64,000 nt of DNA from Tolypeutes matacus. Taxonomy: Eukaryota; Chordata; Mammalia; Cingulata; Chlamyphoridae. The notes under the pieces are model-generated. The model saw only the letters and a program-made list of their open reading frames with translations. It searched no databases and was not told where the DNA came from. The position numbers were made by a program, and so were the translations under genes. Numbering within the stretch: position 1 is the first letter of the stretch; each line of letters opens with the position of its first letter. Below are positions 20,546 to 32,502 of the stretch, one piece after another. The stretch is taken from the NCBI GenBank assembly GCA_026826555.1, contig JAKSZT010000142.1, forward strand, positions 3,193,004 to 3,257,003. Reading direction: 5' to 3'.

Positions 20546-23459
20546 TTGAACAGACTCAGGGACCTAGAGCCTCAAAGATAGGCTTACAGGAAATAGAGAG
20601 AAGAAGGTTGTGAGCTAATGCCTATACAGGTAAAATCTATGATAAGGTGGATGTGACTAATTGCACAGTGAAGGGCCAAGACAAAGGTGTAGTGATTTTA
20701 TTGGTTTGTGTGGTACAAGCATGACAGGGATGTAGGTTAGGGAGGATGTGTTAGATGGTCCATGGAACTGAAGGAAGAGTTTGGGGAGGGAGCAGGTGAA
20801 CACTGGGGATTGGCGGGTATGTGGTTAAACTACAATGCTGAGAAAGCTCTTTTGGCAACATGACAAGGAAGGATTACTGGTTTAGGATTTTGGATGGGAG
20901 AGCATTTGAGACAGGGCATACCTGGGGCAGTCTTCTAGAGAATGTGCAAGTCATTATTTTGTCATAGTGTTTTGTATCAGTGGGTGGAGACCCACACAAT
21001 GAGTGGGAAGGAGTTAGGCTCTCATACTGGGGAGGCCCTAAATGTTCTCAAACAGAGGGGAGGGTGTCTCTTGAGAGCATGCATGGTTCCTAATAGGGGA
21101 GGGTGGACTAATGTGTTAAGCCCTCAGTGTTGTTGCAAGTATCTATGAATCTTGTCCTTGAAGATGTAAAGCCTGGTGGTTGCCCAGGGTCCCGAGGGGA
21201 TGGTGAGGGCGGAATAGAATAGGTGGAAGAGGGATTATTTAGGGGGCAATGGAAGTGTTCTGCATGATCTTGCAATGATGGTACAAGCTATGTTAAATTC
21301 ATTAAAAAATTATAAAAGTGTAAGTTCTAAAATGTAAACCATAATGTAAACCATTGGCCATGGTTGGTAGCTATGTTTCAATATTTGTGCATCAGTTGTA
21401 ACAAATGTACCATCCACATGTAAAAACGTTATTAATATGTGAAAGGGGAAAAGGGTGATGATGTTGGATATATGGGAGTCTCCTATATAATATATGTGAC
21501 TTTACTATAACCTAAAACTTCTTTGAATACAAAATGAAAAGAAAGTAAGACACTGGGGAAGAAATGGAAGAAAATGTCACTGTACATACAGGACAACAGA
21601 TATTACAGTGATGAAAGGCAAATATAAAATCAATTATAATTTTTTTAATGTCCCAAATTATTTTTTACTTTATTTTAGTTTTAGTGTTTCTAAATTATTA
21701 CTTATTTTATTTCTTATAGTTAAAATTATCATTATTTCATTTTCCAATTAATTGTATTTGGTGATATTCTTGGCTTCATTTTTGAAGAGGTGTTGGATCA
21801 AAAAGGGTTACAACTCTAGGAGGGGAGGATCATTTGTGTAGGGTGTCAGTGATGGGGGATATATGGTTGGAAGTTTACCTGGGCATACATATAAGGTATA
21901 TAAACTTGTTTAAATATTCATGGGACATTTCCACAGTGAATAGAGATACACACAACAACTGAAAGAATGTTGAATTCCCATCCTGGGGAGCTCTGCCACA
22001 TTCTCTAATGGAACAGCACCAATCTCCCAAGTACAGGTGCAATGACTAATAAAGAAGAATGGTCCATTGATGGGCCCTTGATATTGATGACTATGCCTAT
22101 GAGCCTTTGCTCTTGAAATTGTAACTTAGCCTAGTGTTGTAGGGTGCCTAAGAGTTACCTACTGGGAGCCCCCTTGTTGCTCAAATGTGCCTCTCTCTAA
22201 GCCAAATTCAGCATACAAATGCATTACCTACCCCCTAGCATGGGACATGACTCATGGGGATGAGCCTTCCTGGCATCGAGGGATTACTACCAAGCACCAG
22301 TGGTGATGTAACTGGAAAAATTCCTTGAATAAAAGTGGGAAAATGTAAAGACAAATGAATTTATATGGTTAAGAGATTTCAAAGTGAATTCGTAGGTCAT
22401 CAGAGAGATACCGCTTAAGCATGTCTCAGCAGGATATCATAGACTGACAAAGTAGATATTACCCCAAATAGTAGGGCTCCTGAGGGCTATGGAGACACCT
22501 AGGTCCTACAGTAATGGCAGATAGCACTCGAGTTTGGTGCCTTGCCAGCAGGTCCTACTTTGGAGTTTGTGCTCCTGAGTGTGACAGAGTTGGACTCCAA
22601 TGTGAATTCTCTACACATGCCTCTTCTCTTCATGTTATTTGAACACATAGTTTGTGCTGGAGTTTGTAGGTGTACATCCAAGAGAATTGAATCTCTGGGC
22701 TGTCCATATGCCAGCTGGGGCATAAGCCTCAGGGGAGTTGCAATACCTACTCTCTTGCTTACTGCACTCACCCAGGACAACAAACAAGGAGGTGAGGATG
22801 GATAATCACCACACCAAGGACCCAAGAGAGTAAACAACTGCAAGTAAGAGGGTCCCATCTATCAGCCATATGGCATCTAAGTTTCCTTTCAATTAAAGGT
22901 GGAGTGGGCATCACAATCCCAGAATCCTCAGGCCTGGGGAATAAAATGTGGGCTAGAGTGGACTTACTGGTAATCTACTATAGACTTATTGTGATACTAG
23001 CAATGGAAGAAATTATATCATGGAAGTGGAGACAGTGGCCACTGCAGGTGCTGAATTCAGGGAGAGGGGAAAAGATGTGTAATATGGGGGCATTTTCAGG
23101 ATTTGGAGTTTTCCTAAATGACATTGCAATGACAGAAATAGGCCAGTATATATCCTGCCATAACCTACAAAATTGAGTGGGAGAGAGTCTAAACTAAAAA
23201 GTAAACTATAATCCATGCTTAGTGGCAAAGCTCCAAAATGTGTTCATTAATTGCAATGAATGTACCACACTAATGAAAGAAGTTGTTAATGTGGGGAAAT
23301 GTGGGATGTTTGGGGAGTGGGGCATATGAGAATCCCTTATTTTTTTTATGTATCATTTTATGTAATCTAAGTATCTTTTAAACATAAATTATATATATAT
23401 AATTTATATATATATATAAAGTGTATATATATATAATTTATATATATATATATATATAT
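20546..23459 (+). repeat. L1-A 3'UTR with two tandem paralogous modules
   Basis: Proximal module about 20546-21545; its end carries 'gcatgatcttgcaatgat', 'catggttggtagctatg', 'agttgtaacaaatgtaccat' and 'taacctaaaacttctttg'. A linker with 'tgtacatacaggacaacaga' follows (about 21546-21690). The distal module, about 21700-23390, ends with the matching series ('gacattgcaatgacag', 'taaactaaaaagtaaacta', 'tgaatgtaccacactaatga'), then a (TA)n tail to 23459. Minus-strand L1-D has the same proximal-linker-distal order (38450 down to 36007), so this is a family feature. Frames such as 22904-23176 are not supported as genes. Confidence 0.7.
23382..23459 (+). repeat. (TA)n microsatellite forming the L1-A tail
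   Basis: Alternating TA blocks separated by 'aatttatat' and 'aaagtg' units directly before the right target duplication. It takes the place of a poly(A) tail. Confidence 0.75.
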
Positions 23460-23472
23460 AAAGTGTTTAAAG

Positions 23473-24080
23473 AAAATGATGCCAAATAGTCTATATGAGA
23501 TAAAAGAAATCCCTTTAAATGAAAGTGAAAAAAAGACATTTTCAGATGAATAAAATGAGAGACATTTTTTTACCAAAAATATTACACTAAATGAATATTA
23601 ACAGGATTTCTTCATGTAAAACAATGTAATTCTGTAAAGAGACACTAAATTGAAGGAAAGAATGAAAATCAAGGACATTGTCAAATATGTTGATATCAGT
23701 AAATGAACATACTGAATATTTATTCTACAAAACAGTGATATGATATATTGTGGGATTTGCAATATCTATAGATAAATTGCATGGGAAAAGTTAGAACATA
23801 CCAGAAATATTATAAAAAGAATTTAAGTGTTATGACTATAGCATAAAAAAGGGAAAAAGGAAAACTGACCTTTAAAATAGCCACTAAAATAAATAGTAAA
23901 ATAATTTATAACTAACAAAGTTACAGAAGGAAATATATATATTTTAATAAAGATTATTGCAAAGGAATGCAAGAACAAAGATTAAATAGAAAATCAGTCA
24001 ATGAATCAAATTAACATAGAGAGGGAGAGGGAGAGGGAGAGGGAGAGAGAGATAGTACAGAAAATATATCACTGTATCTT
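23473..24080. other. AT-rich spacer between two L1 elements
   Basis: No gene or repeat recognised apart from a GGGAGA-type microsatellite at about 24017-24052 ('gagggagagggagaggg'). Confidence 0.5.
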
Positions 24081-24093
24081 AAAAGTAAATGGA
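24081..24093. repeat. L1-BF target site duplication, left copy
   Basis: AAAAGTAAATGGA is repeated exactly at 46245-46257. The pair brackets a 22-kb nest and shows that the 24094 and 46244 ends belong to a single L1. Confidence 0.85.
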
Positions 24094-24783
24094 AAGGATT
24101 GTGGGAAAATGGCATCAGATTAGGCAGACAAGTCTCAGCTCTCTGAAAACAAAACAATGGAAAAAGAGCAAAAAAGCTGCCCAAGGGACCTGCTTTGGGT
24201 GTCAGCAGACCAGAGCAGTGTTTCACAACTCCCAGAAAGGTGAGAAACAGAGAGATGAAGAATCTGAATTAAAAAGTTTGAGTTACTAAACTTCCTGGCT
24301 GCCAGGAAGGACTCTCCTCCCCCACACCCAAGATAATAACTGGGATGTAAAATCCCTGGCTCATTGCTCCTGACTGAAAGGGTATCAGACTTCTGTTACA
24401 AGAGAAGTGGGACAGAGAGTCGTGGGACTTTTCTTCAGTGAATTAGGCTGGCAAAGCCTGGTATGAATCTTGGCTCCAGCCAGACCAAAACAAAGGAAAA
24501 TCAAGAGATACACCTCTGTGGAAAGGTGCACCAATGAGTGCCAATTGCTGGCCTAGTCTGGAAATTGCATGGACAAAAATTGTGGTTAGTGTGTTCTTTA
24601 CCACACACCTGGGAGAAAATTTGTGTCCCATTCATGAGTCACTGGGATGATTTAGATAACTTAAGCTGCACAATTTTAAAGACAATAAGTTGAACCAAAT
24701 ATCAAAGAAGAGCTATGGAAAAATAATAACAATAGGCAAGACAGAGAAAGTGGCCATCAGAGCAAATTCACCAACATATCCAG

Positions 24784-25604
24784 ATGCATAGACATAAGTA
24801 AAAACTTACAAGCCATACCAGGAAACAGAATGAGATGGCCCAGCCAAAGGAACAAACCAAATATCTTGAAGAGATACGGGATTTAAGACAACTAATCAAC
24901 AATAATCACACACCCTCCTAAATCAATTTAAAGAATTGAAAGAAAATATGACTAAAGAGGTAAAGGATATTGAGAAGACAAGGGATGAGGATAAAGAACA
25001 ATTTAAAAGTCTGCAATGAAAAGTAACAGAGCTTATGGAAAGAAAGGCAAAACAGATGAGACTGAAAATACATTAGAGGTACATAAATGCATATCTGAGT
25101 TACTCAAAGAATTAGTGATTTTGATGACATAACAGCTGAACTGGAAAAGATAGGAGAACATGAAGAGAATGGATAAAATGGAAAGATTCTCAAGGAATTG
25201 AATGACAATGTGAAATGCAAAAACATACACATTGTCAGTTTACCAGAAGAGGAAGAAATGGAAAAGGGGCTGAAAGAATACTTAAGGAAATAATGATTGA
25301 AAACTCCCCTACCCTTATGAAAGACATAAATATGACTATACAAGGACAATGCACCCCAAATAGAATAAATCTGAAGAGACTTACCCAGAGACACCTTCTA
25401 TTCAGAATGACAAATATCAGAGATAAAGAGAAGATTCTGAAAGCAACAAGAGAAAGGAAAAGCATCACTTACAAGAGAACCACAATAAGATTAAATGCCA
25501 GCCTCACATCAGAAATCACTGAGGAGAGAAAGAAGTGGTACATATTGAAGGTACTGAAAGAAAAAACTGCCAGCCAAGAATTCTATATCTGGCAAACCTG
25601 TCCT
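24784..25604 (+). pseudogene. L1-BF ORF1 pseudogene
   Basis: Starts MHRHK then a stop. The downstream frame at 25215-25607 preserves the RRM end and C-terminal domain: ILKEIMIENSPTL, RDKEKILKATRERKSITYK and QEFYIWQTCP. The usual ORF1p coiled-coil region (about 24900-25130) is broken by stops. It would have encoded the L1 RNA-binding chaperone. Confidence 0.75.
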
Positions 25605-25837
25605 TAAAAAATAAAGGGGAGTTCAAAGTCTTCACAGACAAACAATAACTGATAGAATAAGTTAATAAAAGGTTAGAATTACAAGAGATACTATAGGGAT
25701 TGCTGCAGCTTAAAAGGAAAAAAAGGGGATGAGAGTGTAAAAGAAGAGTGTAAAAATGAAGATTATTTGAAAGGGTAAATTAAAAGGTAAAAATATAGAG
25801 AATAGTACAAAATGAAAACAGAAAGCCAAAAGTCAAA

Positions 25838-27710
25838 ATGGATGAAGTAAGTAATGCCTTTAGAGTAATAACATTGAATGTTGACGGTTTGAATCCTCAA
25901 TCAAAAGACATAGACTAATAGAATGGATAAAAAATATATAAGCCAGATCTTTGTTGTCTACAAGAGACTCATTTCAGTTGTAAGGACACAACCACATTAA
26001 AACTGAAAGGTTGGAAAAAGTTATTCCACACAAATAGAAACCAAAAAAGAGCTGGAGCAACAATACTAATATCAGAAAAATAGACTTTAAAGGCAAAATG
26101 GTTATGAAGGATGAAAGAGGGTATTATATATTAATAAAGGGAGCAAGTCATCAAGAAGTAATCACTTTACTATTTATTTAAGGACCTAACCTCAGTGCCC
26201 CAGGATACATGAAGCACACACTGACAAAGCTGAAGGGAGAAATAGTCTCTCTACAGTAATAGTTGGTGACTTAAATACACAATTCTCAGTATTGGATAGA
26301 ACATCTGGACAGAGGATAAATAAAGAAACAGAGCTTGAATAATGAACTAGACCCAAAAGACATCTATAGAACATTGCACCCCAAAACACAGGATATACAA
26401 TTTTTTTCAAGTGTTCATGGATCCTTCTCCAAGATAGGCCATATGTTGGCTCACAAGAAAAGTCTCAATAAATTAAAAAATATGGAAACTATATATAACA
26501 TTTTCTCTAATCATAATGGAATTTAGCTAAAAATCACTAATGGATGGAAAATGGGAAAATTCATAAATATGTGGACATTAAAAAACATAGTGTTAAATAA
26601 TAGTGGGTCAAAGAAAAATTTGCAAGGTAATTCAGCAAATATCTTGACCTGAGTGAAAAAAGAGAACACAACATATCAAAATATATTGGACACACTATGA
26701 CAGTGCTGAGAGGGAAATTTATAGCCCTCAATGCTTACATTAGAAAAGAAGAAAGAGCTAAAATTGAAGACCTTACTGCACACCTGGAAGAACTAGAAAA
26801 AGAATAGCAAGCTAATCCCAAACCAAGCTATAGGAAAGAAATAGTAAAGAACAGACCAGAAATAAATGAAATTGAGAACACAAAAACAACAGAGAGAATC
26901 AACAAAGAACCAGCAAAGTTGGTTCTTTGACAACATCAACAAAATCGACAAGCCAGTAGTTAGACTGACAAAGAAAAAAAGAGAAAACACACTTAAATAA
27001 AATGAGAAATGAGAGGGAGACTTTACCACTGACCCCATAAAAATAAAAAAGATCATAAGAGGATACTATGAACATGTGTATGCCAAAAAAACTAGAATGT
27101 ATTGGCAAGATGAACAAATTTTTAGAAACACATGAACCACCTAGACTCTAGAAGAAATAGAAGAGCACAACAAACCAATCATCAATGAAGTCATCTAAAA
27201 CCTGCAAAAGATGAAAAGCCCAGATGACTTCATAGGTGAATTCTACCAATCATTTATGAAAGTAACTAAAACAATCAAACATTTAGGAGTAAACTTAGCC
27301 AAGGACATAAAGGGCCTATATTCATCAAACTACAAAACTATGCTAAAAGAAACTGAAGGAGACTTAAATAAATGGAAGAACATTCCATGTTCATGGATTG
27401 GAAGACTAAGTATTGTTAAGGTTTCAATCATATGCAAAATGATTTACAGATTCGATGCAATCCCAATAAAAATCCCAACAGCTTTTTTTTACAGAAATTG
27501 AAAAGCCAAAAATCCATTTTTTTGGAACAGTAAAGGGCCCTGAATAGCCAAAAATATCTTTAAAAAGAAGATCAAAGTTGGAAGACACTCACTTCCTAGC
27601 TTAAAGCATTTTACTTAGCTAAACTGTTAAAAAAAAAAAAAATCATGGCAATGGCATAAGGACAGACAGATTGACCAATGGAATTGAATCATGAACTCAG
27701 AAATTGACCC
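25838..27710 (+). pseudogene. L1-BF ORF2 pseudogene, 5' part, RT core deleted
   Basis: The start MDEVSNAFRVITLNVDGLN marks the endonuclease, and broken endonuclease frames run to about 26560. The frame at 27211-27501 joins MKSPDDFIGEFYQSFM, which normally precedes the RT, directly to KTIKHLGVNLAKDIKGLY, which normally follows the FADD box. An internal deletion of the RT fingers and palm therefore lies at about 27258. The rest of ORF2 continues at 44475-45530. Confidence 0.8.
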
Positions 27711-30500
27711 TGTACAATCTGTGGTATTTGGAATAACCACATAGTTGTGCATTCATCACTATTAGAGCATTTTCATTATTTCAATAATAATAATAACAAA
27801 AAACAGACAAAACAAAAGAGAAAACTCCTCATCCCTCAATCTCTCTATGCTTCACCCACTGTGCATAGCTACTGTGTCTGGCTATTCTATCTAAAGTGTG
27901 TAATCATTGGCTGTTAGTATATTTCAAAATGTTGTACATTCATAAACTCAAAAATTTTAGAACAATTTTATTACTCCAAAAAGAAAGACTCCACACCACT
28001 TAATATTACTTCCTCAGACCTACATAACCACTAATCTTATTTCATATTTATAAATTGATTTATATTTACTTTTTATATTTATGGAATCATACAATATATA
28101 GTACTCATTGTCTGGTCTCCTTCACTTAGTATAATGTTTTTGTTTTTGTCTGATATTAACATTGTGCAGTATTAACTTACATATGTTCAGCTACAAAGAA
28201 AAACAGCCTTATATATGTATTGAATCAAAATTCATATTTCACATAATATATTTATATTTCAAATATAAATTTAGTTCATAATAGGGCAATTGTATAATAT
28301 ATGTCCTTTTGTGTCTGGCTTGATTCACTCAACATAATGTCCTCCAGGTTCATCCAGGTTGTAATATGTTACACAACTTCATTTCTTTTGCCGTATCATA
28401 ATAATCCATCTTGTGTATACACCACAATTTGTTTATCCATTCATCAGGTGATGGATACCTGGGTTGTTTCCAAGTTTTGGCTATTGTGAATAACACTGCA
28501 ATGACCATCAGTATGCTGATGCTTATTTGTGTCACTGGTGTCAGTTCTTCTGGGTATTTACCTAACAATGGTATTGCTGGCTCCCATGCAAGTCTATGTT
28601 CAACTTCCTGATTAACTGCCAAACAGTCCTTCACAGTGGCTGTACCATTCTACATTCCCATCAACAGTGAATAAGCATTCCTATCTCTCTACATCATCTC
28701 CAACATTTACAGTTTTCCAGCCCTTTGATAGTGGTCACACTAATAGGTGTGAAATGATACTGTAGTTTTGATTTGCATTTCCCTAATCACTAGTGATGAT
28801 GAACATTTTTTCATGTGTTCCTTTGCCATTTGTATTTCTTCTTTGGACAGATGTCTTTTCAAGTCCTTTGCCCATTTTTAATAGGATATTTGTCTTTTTA
28901 TTGTTGAGTTGTATGATTTCCTTATATATCATGGACATTACACCCTTATCAGATATATGATTGCCAAACTTTTTCTCCCATGTATTCTTTTCACCCTTTT
29001 GACAAAGTCCTTTGAGGTGCAAAAGTGTTGAATTTTGAGGAGGTTCCACTTATTTATTTTTGTTGTTGCTCGTTCTTTGGGTCTAAGGTTTAAGAAACAA
29101 TCACCTAACACAAGATCTTGAAGAGGTGTTCTTACATTTTCTTCTAGGAGTTTTATGGTTCTTTTTATGTTTAGGTCATTGATCCATTTTGAGTTAATTT
29201 TTGTATAAGATGTGAAATAGGTGTCTACTTTCTTTTGCATATGGCTGTCCATTTCTCCCAGCACCATTTTTTGAATAGACTGCTCTGGCCCAGCTGGGTG
29301 GGCTTAACAACCTTGTCAAAAATCACTTGACTCTAGATGTGAGGGTCAATTTCTGAATTCTCAATTCAGTTCCTTTCATCAATCTGTCTGTCCTTATGCC
29401 AGTACCATGCTGTTTTTACCACCGTAGCTTTAAAGCCAGGAAGTGAGAGTCCTCCAACTTTGTTCTTCTTTCTTAAGACATTTTTGACTATTCAGGGCTC
29501 CTTACCCTTCCAAATAGATGTGATTATTGGCTTTTCTATTTCTGCGAAAAAGGCTGTTGGATATTTAGGGACTGAGTTAAATTTTTAAATCAGTTTGGTT
29601 TGAATTGAGCTTAATGACATTTAGTGTTCTAATCCTGAACATGGAATTTCCCTCCATTTATTTAAGTCTTCTTTGGTTTCTTTTATTATTTTCTGAATAC
29701 ATGTCCTTTAGGTCCTTGGTTAAGTTTATTCCTAAATATTTGGTTGTTTTGGTCACTATTGTACATGCATTTTTTTTCCTGATTTCCACCTTGGATTGCA
29801 CATCAGTAGTGTATAGAAATGCTATCGATTTTTGCCTATTAATCTTGTACCCTGCCAATTTGCTGAATTTGTTTATTAATTCTAGTAGCTTTTTTGTGGA
29901 TTTTTCAGGAGTTTTTAGATACAGAGTAATATCATAAGAGAAAATGAAAAATTTACTTCTTCCTTTCCTATGTGAGTGGCTTTTATTTATTTATCTAGTC
30001 TAATTGCTCTAAATAGAACTTTTAGTACAATATTGAATAATAATGGTGATAGTGAGCATCCTTGCCTTTTCCTGATCTCAGTGGGAAAGCTTTTGGATTT
30101 CAACCATTGAGTCCAATGCTAGTTGCAGTTTTCCATATATGCCCTTTGAAATATTAAGAAAGCTTCTTTATATTCCTATTTTTGGAGTGTTTTCATCAAG
30201 AAAGGGTGCTGTATTTTGTAAAATATCTTTTCTGTATCAATCAATGATTGTGATTTTTCTTCTTCAATTTATCAATGTGGTTATTACACTAATTGATTTT
30301 CTTGTGTTAAACCACCATTGAATATCTGGAATAAACCCACTTGTTCATGTTCTAAAATTCTTTAATGTGCTTTTGGATTCTGTTTGCAAGTATTTTGTTG
30401 AGGATTTTTGCATCTATATATCTACTAGTGATATTGCCCGTAATTTTCTTTTCTTTTTTTTTTTTTTTTTTTGGTATTTTTATCTGGTTTTGGTATTAGG
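27711..30500 (-). pseudogene. L1-C 3'UTR and ORF2 C-terminal half
   Basis: 27711-28290 is the 3'UTR, reverse complement of the type at 45540-46240 and 59760-60390. From about 28290 to 30500 the minus strand encodes ORF2 C-terminal and RT sequence. The frame 29858-29658 reads MAGYKINRQKSIAFLY and later TKYLGINLTKDLKDMYSENN. The RT active-site box near 29930-29945 reads FSYD instead of FADD, so the enzyme was lost. Multiple stops. Confidence 0.8.
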
Positions 30501-30505
30501 GTGAC
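30501..30505. repeat. ERVL-like provirus target site duplication, left copy
   Basis: GTGAC here and GTGAT at 33870-33874 flank the element. Removal restores L1-C ORF2 ('ggtattagggtga' then 'tggtggcttcatagaatgag'). Five bases fits class III ERVs. Confidence 0.7.
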
Positions 30506-31100
30506 AGTAGTAGTTTGGCATTATTTATGAATTCAAAAAATAGAAAAATAAATAAATAAATAAAAATAGATATTGGATTATGTTTGTACACTAGTGTGTA
30601 TCTGGGCATGATTAAATTATGAATAGGGCTTTAATTTGGACATGTCAGTAGGACGTTGAGTGTCTGTCCCCTTCTTAGGCAGGAACTTACAGATAAAACT
30701 ACATGACAGAACAGAGTAGTTAGTTGGAGTGCTGATGCTGAGTTTTGAGCTTCAGCCCTGGGAAGGAAGTACACAGAGGATCTTAGTTGTGAGGAAGGAG
30801 AGACAACACTGGGAACAAAGAGGAGCCATTCGCCTGGTAGCCTACAACTGAGCCCAGAAAGAAACAGAGTTCAAGGAAAGAGACAAAACATTGAGAGCCA
30901 GACCATGGAGCCTTAAGAGGAAGAGGAAGGCTGAACATTGGCAGCCATCTTGCTCCAAAACATTGCAATAGACTCGTGAGGGAAGTATCTTTTGCTTTAT
31001 GGCATGGTAACTGTAAGCTTCAACCCCAAATAAATACCCTTTATAAAAACTGACCAATTTCTGGTATTTTGCATCAACATCCCATTGGCTGACTAATACA
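30506..31100 (+). repeat. 5' LTR of ERVL-like element
   Basis: Aligns with 33295-33869 throughout ('tttggcattatttatgaat', 'gataaaactacatgacag', 'agccatcttgctccaa', 'caaataaataccctttata'). The first bases are mutated from the TGTAG seen in the other copies to AGTAG. AATAAA lies at about 31031-31036. Confidence 0.8.
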
Positions 31101-31101
31101 A

Positions 31102-31121
31102 AATTTGGTACCATGAGTGGA
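31102..31121 (+). other. Primer binding site, tRNA-Leu type (diverged)
   Basis: 'aatttggtaccatgagtgga' directly follows the 5' LTR. Its TGGTACCATGAGTGG core is a mutated form of the tRNA-Leu complement used by ERVL and MaLR elements. Confidence 0.55.
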
Positions 31122-31197
31122 GTAGTGCTTTTGCAATTACCAAAATGCTGGAGCAGTTTTAAAATGAGTAAGGGGTATTTTTTGGAGAAATTGTGAG

Positions 31198-31800
31198 ATG
31201 CTTGATGGAAAAGACCTAGAGTTCTTTTCAGAGACTGTTGGTAGTAATATGGAGCTTAAAGTTATTTTTGATAAGGCCTTAGAACTAAATAATTGTGAGA
31301 TGGATGCTAAAGAAACTTTTTATGAAGACCTAGAAGTAACTTATGAAACTATTATTGGAAACTGGAGGAAAAGTGATCCATGTTTTAAAGTTGCAGAGAA
31401 CTTAGCAAGATTAACTCCTGATGTTCTATGGAAGGAAGAATTTGAAAATGGTGAACCTGAGCATTTAGCTGAAAAACTTTCCAAAATAAACCCACAGAAT
31501 GCAGTTTGGCTTCTCTTTGAAGCTCATAGCAAAATGCTAGATGAGAGAAATACACTGAGGCCTGAACTGCTGGGCATAAAGAAAACAGGAACTGATTCTG
31601 GAAATTCCAAGCCTCTGGAAATCAAGCTCCCAGACAATAGTACCCCATTTGAGGACTTAACTAAACCTGGAACTTGTACGTCAGTATTGCAGATGCAGTT
31701 ATCTTGGAAAGACTTGTGGAGAGTCTTGCTGCCTGATGGCTTGGAACCCTGCTTCCTGCATGCTAAACCAACAAAACTTTTGAGAGAGCTGTATGAATAA
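31198..31800 (+). CDS. 200-codon ORF of the ERVL-like element, function unknown
   Basis: An uninterrupted frame starting about 100 bases after the 5' LTR, the place of gag. The product is acidic and mostly helical by eye: ELKVIFDKALELNNCEMDAK near the N-terminus, then SDPCFKVAENLARLTPDVLW, EEFENGEPEHLAEKLSKINP and LLFEAHSKMLDERNTLRPEL, then a looser, proline-containing tail. I see no zinc knuckle, protease or RT motif, no signal peptide and no membrane span. It may be a gag-like protein of a non-autonomous MaLR/ERVL element, or sequence captured from a host gene. Neighbouring ORFs in this window are broken; this one is not. Confidence 0.5.
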   Translation: MLDGKDLEFFSETVGSNMELKVIFDKALELNNCEMDAKETFYEDLEVTYETIIGNWRKSDPCFKVAENLARLTPDVLWKEEFENGEPEHLAEKLSKINPQNAVWLLFEAHSKMLDERNTLRPELLGIKKTGTDSGNSKPLEIKLPDNSTPFEDLTKPGTCTSVLQMQLSWKDLWRVLLPDGLEPCFLHAKPTKLLRELYE

Positions 31801-32502
31801 AATCACTGTCAACCTGGAATAAAGGGGACATGGAAAAGAGAGTTTGAAGGAGAAAAACTTTAGGAGGAAAATCATGGAATCTGAGATCTGGAATTAAGAT
31901 ATCACCTTGGGCCAAGAGAAGAACCCCACCTATGTGTACATAGAGGGTAAGTTTGCCCCAGAAGTTAAAGAGGGTGGATATTCACACCCAATGTTTGGAT
32001 AGAGTTTGCTTACCCAGGGTACAGAGAGGATGGAGCACATTCCTCAAGGATTAAGGTGGTTAAGGTCAGCACCCCATAGGTCTGAGAGAGGTGCAACTAT
32101 CCCCCATGCATAAGTTAAGGTCAGGTGGTCAACTTGTTGCTCTGAGAGTGTTGAGCCTGTATGACAAAGTTTAAAGGAATGTTTCATTCACATCACAGTA
32201 CTAAGAGGATTAAGACTGTAATCCCAAGATTGGGTAAAATGTGGCAACCACCCCAATGTTCTTGGAGGGTGAGGTCTGGAGTTTGGTTGACACCCAGATG
32301 CTTGATCAGGGTGGAACCAAAAAAATGGCCATTGGGCAAGCCTGTGGAAAGGGTGGGTCCCCAAGTTGTCCCAAGGAGAAGAAACCATTACCATTGTCAT
32401 AAGAATGACTCTTAAGCATTGATATCAAATGGAGTATACCCTGCAGTTTTTCTGAAAGGTAGAGGACCCATGACTCATGTTTCCTTAGCAATTTCTCCTT
32501 AT
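31801..32502 (+). other. Rest of ERVL-like interior, no gene
   Basis: Non-coding. Loosely repeated blocks recur ('agagaggatggagcacattc', 'gattaaggtggttaaggtca', 'ataagttaaggtcaggtggt'), suggesting decayed tandem units as seen in some MaLR interiors. The open frames at 32161-32415 lack any domain. Confidence 0.4.

Larger units (their letters stand above)
12013..23459 (+). mobile_element. L1-A: long full-length L1 with composite 3'UTR, twice interrupted
   Basis: One LINE-1 from a 5' end 'aggggagaagtggcaagatgg' to a TA-rich tail, bracketed by a 13-bp duplication. Order: 5'UTR 12013-13962, ORF1 13963-about 14834, ORF2 from 15002, interrupted at 17611-17996 by a twin-primed L1 piece and at 18650-20012 by ERV-2, ending near 20545. 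A 3'UTR of about 2.9 kb runs to 23459. Without the insertions it is roughly 9.7 kb, long for a mammalian L1 because both UTRs are large. Both ORFs carry stops and frameshifts, so it is inactive. Confidence 0.8.

Noticed and set aside
22904..23228. Possible small genes in the L1-A 3'UTR
   Set aside because: The same region in the homologous 10795-11225 and 36007-37620 copies has no matching frame, so it is non-coding repeat.
24017..24052. CRISPR-like array of GGGAGA units
   Set aside because: A simple 6-bp microsatellite in a mammalian genome, no spacers.
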